Below, in pieces: positions 59,365 to 64,000 of a stretch of DNA of 64,000 nt. Made by a program: the position numbers and the translations under genes. The stretch spans positions 1,485,261-1,549,260 of the forward strand of contig JAKSZT010054570.1 of the NCBI GenBank assembly GCA_026826555.1, in the 5' to 3' direction. Source of the stretch: Tolypeutes matacus. Taxonomy: Eukaryota > Chordata > Mammalia > Cingulata > Chlamyphoridae. Below the pieces are notes generated by a model, which worked only from the letters and a program-made list of their open reading frames with translations, ran no database searches and was not told where the DNA came from. Numbering within the stretch: position 1 is the stretch's first letter; every line of letters begins with the position of its first letter.

Positions 59365-59635
59365 TGAACTGAGTTGTTTGTGTTTCCTTTTCATTTGGTG
59401 TTTACACATACTGATTTTTTCATTTTTATGAAATCTAATGTACCCATCTTTCCTTCTTGAGTGCCATTTTTAGAATGGCCTTTGCCAGTCCAAGATTACA
59501 TAAATATTCACCAAACTTTTCTTCCAGTATTTTTATGGTTTCGTTTGTAAGATTTAATTCTTAAATCCATTTGGAATTTATTTCTGAAAGAACTGGAAAT
59601 TTGTTTTAGAGTCAATTTCTCCTGTGTTGAAAACT
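59365..59635 (-). mobile_element. Old L1/HAL1-type ORF2 fragment, antisense
   Basis: CTTCCAGTATTTTTATGGTT, TTAAATCCATTTGGAATTTA and AGAGTCAATTTCTCCTG are typical of antisense L1 ORF2 C-terminal sequence. Short and decayed. Confidence 0.65.
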
Positions 59636-59649
59636 TCAACCATATCCAG

Positions 59650-59780
59650 TAGTGTGGTATCATTAAACATAATAGGATTTGGAATTAGAGGACTTGGCTT
59701 TAAGTTGAGCTTCACCACCTACTCACTGTGCAAACGTCAGCACGTCATTTGACCTTTTTGAACATTATTCCCAACCTTTA
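59650..59780 (+). repeat. MIR SINE
   Basis: AGTGTGGTATCATTAAACAT, GGACTTGGCTTTAAGTTGAG, ACCACCTACTCACTGTGC and ACGTCATTTGACCTTTTTG are in MIR order from the tRNA-related end. Confidence 0.8.
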
Positions 59781-59859
59781 TGAGAAGAGGACTCAAGAGG
59801 CAGTCCAGGAATCCACATGAACAAAAGAGCCATTGGAGGGGCAGTTTCACAAGTAGAGG

Positions 59860-60055
59860 GATAGCATAGTGGGTAAGAGCATGGGTTTGAATCAGACTAC
59901 CTAAGTTTCAGTAGACCTTGTGCCATCATATCCTCATCTATAAAATGAGGTAAGTCTTTCTTCTTGTGGCTAATTGTGAGGGTTAAATTAATTAATAAAT
60001 ATAAAGCACGTAGACCAGTGTCTGATCATGGTGGTAATAAATCTTAAGTAGAGTA
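59860..60055 (+). repeat. MIR SINE, nearly full length
   Basis: GGGATAGCATAGTGGGTAAG (A-box region), CATGGGTTTGAATCAGACTA (B-box region), a core shortened relative to consensus, CCTCATCTATAAAATGAGG, GTGAGGGTTAAATTAATTAA and CAGTGTCTGATCATGGTGG. Confidence 0.88.
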
Positions 60056-61728
60056 GCTCCCATTGAAAGGGACGCCATTGTTTCCGTGAGGATGTGGAGA
60101 AGATGCCCCGTTCATACCTCTTGAGGAAACTAGGAATGTATATTAAAGTATGTTTCAAAATGAGCTGATAGGGAGAGGTAAGAAAAGGAAGTAGAAACAT
60201 CGGTTGACTGACAGTATGATCAAAGTGACTCTCTCCCAGTTCTCATTTCCTTTTGCTTTTACACATCTATGGCCTGTGGTCTATTCTTAACACAAGAATA
60301 GTAACCTCTAATGTTCTCAAGATTTATGGAATAATTTTATTAAACTCAGTAAATTACTACTTCAAAGCTTAACAAAACGATTTCCTTTTATATGGACAGA
60401 TTTATTAATATAACTGGATATAGATATCTCTAGGAAAGAACTGATGAATGTATCACATAATGTAAGTTAAAAAGGTAGAGGGGAGGATAATTATCTCATA
60501 TGCTCAATCATAATGAATCTTTCATTGTCATTTTGATCATCTGAAACCCAGGATCAACTGGAGTCGGGGTGGGTATATGAAAGGACACTAAACCATTGAT
60601 TTCACTTCTCCTCTCCTCTCCTTTCCTAATATTTCCTTAAATTGTGGCTCTGAAATGGCCAAGCCTCAGAACAGGCATGGCCAGTCCAAGATACGTAGTG
60701 TCTAGAAACTGATTTCGATGATTAATGAAATTATATGTCTCTTTCATTGAGTTCAAATTAAGGTTTGTTATTACTTGCACTGAATTTAACTTTCTAACTT
60801 ACTTGGAATTGTCTATCATTTCCTAGTTTGTCACATAACTAGATAATGTTAGTCACTCCACTAAGGATAAAATCAGTTTTATGGGATTTTTTTTTCTTTC
60901 ATTCTGGGGGAAAAAGTTGACTTTTAAACCAGAAATATTATCAACTGACAAGTTCCCACAGAGAATTCAGATGCTCATTTGACTTTGATGACTGTAAATA
61001 CATTTTGGTAATTTTAAGTTTATTAAACCACAAGGCATTAGCAATTTTCCTATAACATATTGAAACAGAGAAACAACTGTTACTGGAAACGTTAAAATAA
61101 ATTGACTTTGTCCCCATCTATACCTCATGTCAGGGATCCTTTAGCTTTGCTCCTCCTCTCCCCAGTCACCAGCTCCCCCACAGGAGTGGGGTTGAAGAGA
61201 CACAGAGCTCCCTGCTCGACTGCTCTCACCCTCCCAGCCAGGACTCTGAACCTTCTGTTCCAGTCTCTGCATGGATAATGCAAGCCAGTCCTCTGCCCTT
61301 CAGCTTAAATTCAGAGACATGAGTAAAACGCCCTGCTTGATCTCAGGTGCAAGCCATATTCTCCACTCTAGGTCTGTCAACAGCAGAATTAACGTTTTGA
61401 TCCCCATTTAGCATCTTTTGTTGTTTCTCTACATAGTGAAAACCGGAGAGAAAAATCAGTGATAACCGGGACCCCTGCTCTTGCGATATAATGTGATCGG
61501 CGTTTGCTCAATCCCGGCCCGAGGCCGCCGAGCAGGAACCTTGCAATTACGTAGACCCCAGAATCAGGCAAATCCTGGTGAGCTGTATAAACTGGAATTT
61601 CAGTTTCACATGGAAAAGAACACTGCTCTGATCCAATCGGCTTTCAGTTATTATATCTTGAAAGCAATTGTCTGAAACAGCAGAAAATCAGATATTATTC
61701 TATTTTACTTTCTATTAAAAACTAAGGA
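60056..61728. other. Unassigned DNA
   Basis: About 1.7 kb with no repeat I can name, the longest such stretch in the 3' part of the window. 61120-61300 is fairly GC-rich and 61443-61556 is a CpG cluster. No frame above 70 codons has recognisable features. Confidence 0.45.
61443..61556. promoter_or_regulatory. Small CpG cluster, nature unknown
   Basis: About ten CpG dinucleotides by eye in roughly 115 bp (for example GTGATCGGCGTTTGC and CCCGGCCCGAGGCCGCCGAG). The surrounding kilobase has almost none. It is not part of the adjacent L1 as far as I can see. No TATA box or start site can be assigned. Confidence 0.35.
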
Positions 61729-62470
61729 GCTCGGAGGGCGGCCAAGATGGCGTTAGTATAGGAGGGCGCACACTGCAAGCTCCCAGAGCAAGGCGGATTG
61801 GGGACGGGGTCCTGCCTGGGGCTCTGTGCTGTGCACGCGTGGAGTGAGAAGCTTGGGACATCTATCTGAGCGGATTGGCGGCGTGGACGGAACGGTGGAG
61901 ATTCGTGAGTTTTAAGGCTGCCGGTGGGGGTTGGCACAGATGGCTGAGCCCCTTGGTTAGGGAAAAAAAAAACAAAATTAAATAAAACGGCCATTTGGAG
62001 CCGCGGGCAGGGCGAAAAAGTTTTATTTTCTGGGGATCTGGCTGCCTGGCGCCCCTTGGAACTTGTGTGAACAGAACAAACGAGCTAATCAGCACCCGGT
62101 GAACCGGAGGGGGGATTTTGGTCGGGAAATGCAGCTGATTTCCCTAGCCACCCAGGGATAAGACCCGGGCCGCTGCGGAGCCAGGAAGAAGGGACACTTC
62201 CCAAAAGAGGGAGGGTTCTGTTGGAGGACAGGGAAGGGTATTTTATATTTTTAGACATCGATCTGGCTGCCTGCACCGCCCCATAGCTTTGGGGAGCAGA
62301 TAAGCTGACCTGAAGCAGCATCAGGCTGAGAGCAGACGTGAATCTGCACTCAAACTGATTTACTGAGCAGCCCACTGACGCTCCACCTCGGCTCCAGAAG
62401 GGGCGGAATCCGCCCTCTTTAGCACTCCTCACTGACTAACAACAGAGCTACAGCTAACCTGGGGAGTCCG
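61729..62470 (+). promoter_or_regulatory. L1 5'-UTR internal promoter region
   Basis: CCAAGATGG at 61742-61750 lies within 25 bp of the element start and matches the YY1-type site that positions transcription initiation in human L1. I count roughly 35 CpGs by eye in the first ~740 bp, while neighbouring DNA has very few. Known L1 biology places an internal pol II promoter here; activity in this copy is inferred, not shown. Confidence 0.65.
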
Positions 62471-63533
62471 GAAAGTGGGACATGCTTGATTAATTTCCAC
62501 GGGCACAGCTAGGGTCTCTTCCGTAAGGGGGTTGGTCTAGAGGAGGAATTATTTTGGGTCCTGCATTTGGCTAAAAAAATAAAAATTAAAAAAAAAAGTG
62601 AGGTCACCTCAACAAATGAAAAATAAATTCTTTTTAATTTAGTTTAATAGCTAAAAGCTGCTTCAGGACCTGCATATAGAACCCTGTGGGGAAATTGATT
62701 GATAAACACAAGTAGGCAGGAAGGATCCACGTGGACCCTAGGGGAATCATTGACCCCCTTAGCTCTGTTTGACTGCTTGCCTGTGTGGATCTTTGGTTTC
62801 TCTCTGTTACTTTCTGGTCTATTGCTATTATTTCCTCTTTCCTCCCCCCTTCCTTTTTCCTTCTATTTTTTTTTTTTTAAAGGTGCTGCCAGCTTGTCAC
62901 TTCTTTGCTGGGCTTCTTTTTCAGTAATTTCCCACTTGCTGTATATATTGATTCTGCATTACAAACTATCACTTATCCTTCCTGCATCTTTCTGCCTTCT
63001 GTTTTCTGTTGTGGCTCTTAGAGACAACATTTTTTCATAGGCCCACAACTTAAGGGTGTCAATTTATATTCCATCCATTTTGTTTTCTTCTTATTTTTTT
63101 TTTTAATTAGTATTAACTTTTTCCTTTCAGACCTTTCTTTACTATTTCTCTCCCTCCTCATAATTCTAGCCTTCGAAATCACTATATATATATATATTCC
63201 TCCATTTGTTTACCCAGTCCATTGTAGGAACTCCATATTTTTTCCTAGTACTCTACACTGCCTACACAAGTTAAATATTCATCTCATTAAGTCTCATTTT
63301 GCCCCTCTTCTAACTTTTATCAATATTTCTATTATCCTTCTGCCTTCCTTACATCTTTTGATTCCTCTGGCCCTAACCTTTTGCCTTCAAGGGAACATAG
63401 AAAGAAGCAAGGAAATAAAATAAGAAGAAAAACTGCCAAAGAGAAAACTTAACTCACAGGCAGAACCAACAGCTAAATAAAATTCTAGAGCATAGAGAAA
63501 AGCTAATCAACTGAACTAACCCATCAAGATAAT

Positions 63534-64000
63534 ATGATGACCAGAGGGCAACAAAAAAATACAAATGACTCTGAGAAACTGGAAACCATGGACCAGTCCA
63601 ATGCACAAAACAAAAACCAGGAAGCAATGCAGAACATCGAACAACTAATCAAAGCTATCCAAACAAATATCATGGACCAACTTAAAGAACTGAAGGAAGA
63701 GATTAAGGATATAAAGAAGACACTGGGAGAACATACTGAAGAAATAGCTAACACGCCTAAAAAGGTAATGGATATGATGGTGAACAAAGGCACAAGTCAA
63801 GAAATGAAAAAGACGCTGGACTCACATGGCAGCAGATTTGAACAGGCAGAGGAAAGAATTAGTGATATGGAAGACAATACAGTTGAAATCAAAGAGATTG
63901 TAGAACAGATAGACAAAAAGATAGAAAAAATCCAGTATGGTCTCAGGGAATTAACCGATAATACAAAACGTACAAACATACGCATTATGGGCATCCCAGA
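63534..64000 (+). CDS. L1 ORF1 protein, N-terminal 155 codons, open to window end
   Basis: Reading frame from tandem ATG ATG (63534, 63537); the upstream in-frame stop TAA is at 63504-63506, so the start lies within a 30-bp interval and the first ATG is favoured. No stop occurs in the 155 full codons before the window ends. The product starts MMTRGQQKNTND. Residues about 45-135 are a charged heptad-rich coiled coil (LKELKEEIKDIKKTLGEH; RFEQAEERISDMEDNTVEIK). The RRM appears to start at TNIRIMGIP near residues 147-155. ORF1p is a trimeric RNA-binding chaperone acting in cytoplasmic L1 ribonucleoprotein particles. The KDIKKTLGEH block is shared with the minus-strand ORF1 pseudogene at 24542-25099. 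Function of this copy depends on sequence outside the window. Confidence 0.85.
   Translation, partial: MMTRGQQKNTNDSEKLETMDQSNAQNKNQEAMQNIEQLIKAIQTNIMDQLKELKEEIKDIKKTLGEHTEEIANTPKKVMDMMVNKGTSQEMKKTLDSHGSRFEQAEERISDMEDNTVEIKEIVEQIDKKIEKIQYGLRELTDNTKRTNIRIMGIP

Larger units (their letters stand above)
61729..64000 (+). mobile_element. Younger L1, 5' end (continues beyond window)
   Basis: Starts near GGAGCTCGGAGGGCGGCCAA and runs through a ~1.8-kb 5'-UTR into ORF1 at 63534, with no interruption up to the window edge. The 5'-UTR has a CpG-rich first ~740 bp, A-rich runs near 62570-62600, a pyrimidine-rich middle (62760-63370) and an AT repeat at 63181-63198. The intact ORF1 start and CpG retention show it is much younger than the other L1s here. 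ORF2, 3'-UTR and right TSD lie outside. Confidence 0.88.

Overview
This window is mammalian nuclear DNA in which I find no host protein-coding gene, rRNA, true tRNA gene or CRISPR array. The best lineage clue is a set of tRNA-Ala-derived short interspersed elements beginning GGGAAGCGGATGTGGCTCAA, which I recognise as the DAS SINE family of Xenarthra (armadillos, sloths, anteaters). Abundant L1, MIR, L2, MER5, MER20, Tigger1, HAL1 and MaLR-type repeats fit a placental mammal. I cannot tell armadillo from sloth or anteater by eye. Family names below come from recognising consensus features, not from a database search.

Layout. 1-8.8 kb: ancient MIR and L2 fragments, a MER5-like element, two dinucleotide repeats, and a 311-bp retroposed insert with a perfect 16-bp target-site duplication (TSD). 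8.78-10.87 kb: a near-complete but dead Tigger1 DNA transposon with terminal repeats and TA duplications. 11.4-17.6 kb: L2, MIR and an old L1 split by a solo LTR with a 5-bp TSD. 17.7-23.8 kb: an essentially full-length L1 on the + strand, disabled by frameshifts (one exactly in the reverse transcriptase FADD box) and carrying a small SINE with a 15-bp TSD. 23.9-26.6 kb: the 5' half of another L1 on the - strand, abutted by an L1 3'-UTR retroposon with a 14-bp TSD. 27.5-34.9 kb: several 3' L1 pieces cut by an LTR-like element, two SINEs and a second LTR-like element. 35-38.6 kb: mostly unrecognised single-copy-looking DNA with MIRs and one DAS SINE. 38.6-40.9 kb: a HAL1 (half-LINE) split by a MaLR LTR. 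40.9-49.3 kb: a stack of antisense L1s, apparently nested, again split by a solo LTR. 49.4-61.7 kb: a three-unit DAS SINE, L1 tails, an LTR-like element holding a GA microsatellite, MER20, a long L2 split by an L1 tail, MIRs and unassigned DNA with one small CpG cluster.

61.73-64.0 kb: the 5' end of a younger L1. It has a CpG-rich 5' region with a YY1-like site near its first bases, a 1.8-kb 5'-UTR, and an ORF1 reading frame that is open from its start codon to the end of the window. This is the only potentially functional coding sequence seen.

How the parts relate: nearly everything is retrotransposon sequence. The SINEs and L1 tails end in A-rich tails and have TSDs typical of L1-machinery insertion. 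The LTR elements have 4-5-bp duplications typical of retroviral-type integration. Nesting gives a relative age order: L2/MIR/HAL1/old L1, then LTRs and L1 tails, then DAS SINEs. I found no clearly new biological system; the most interesting items are the young L1 5' end, the possible L1 3' transduction at 4.6-4.9 kb, and the nested insertions.
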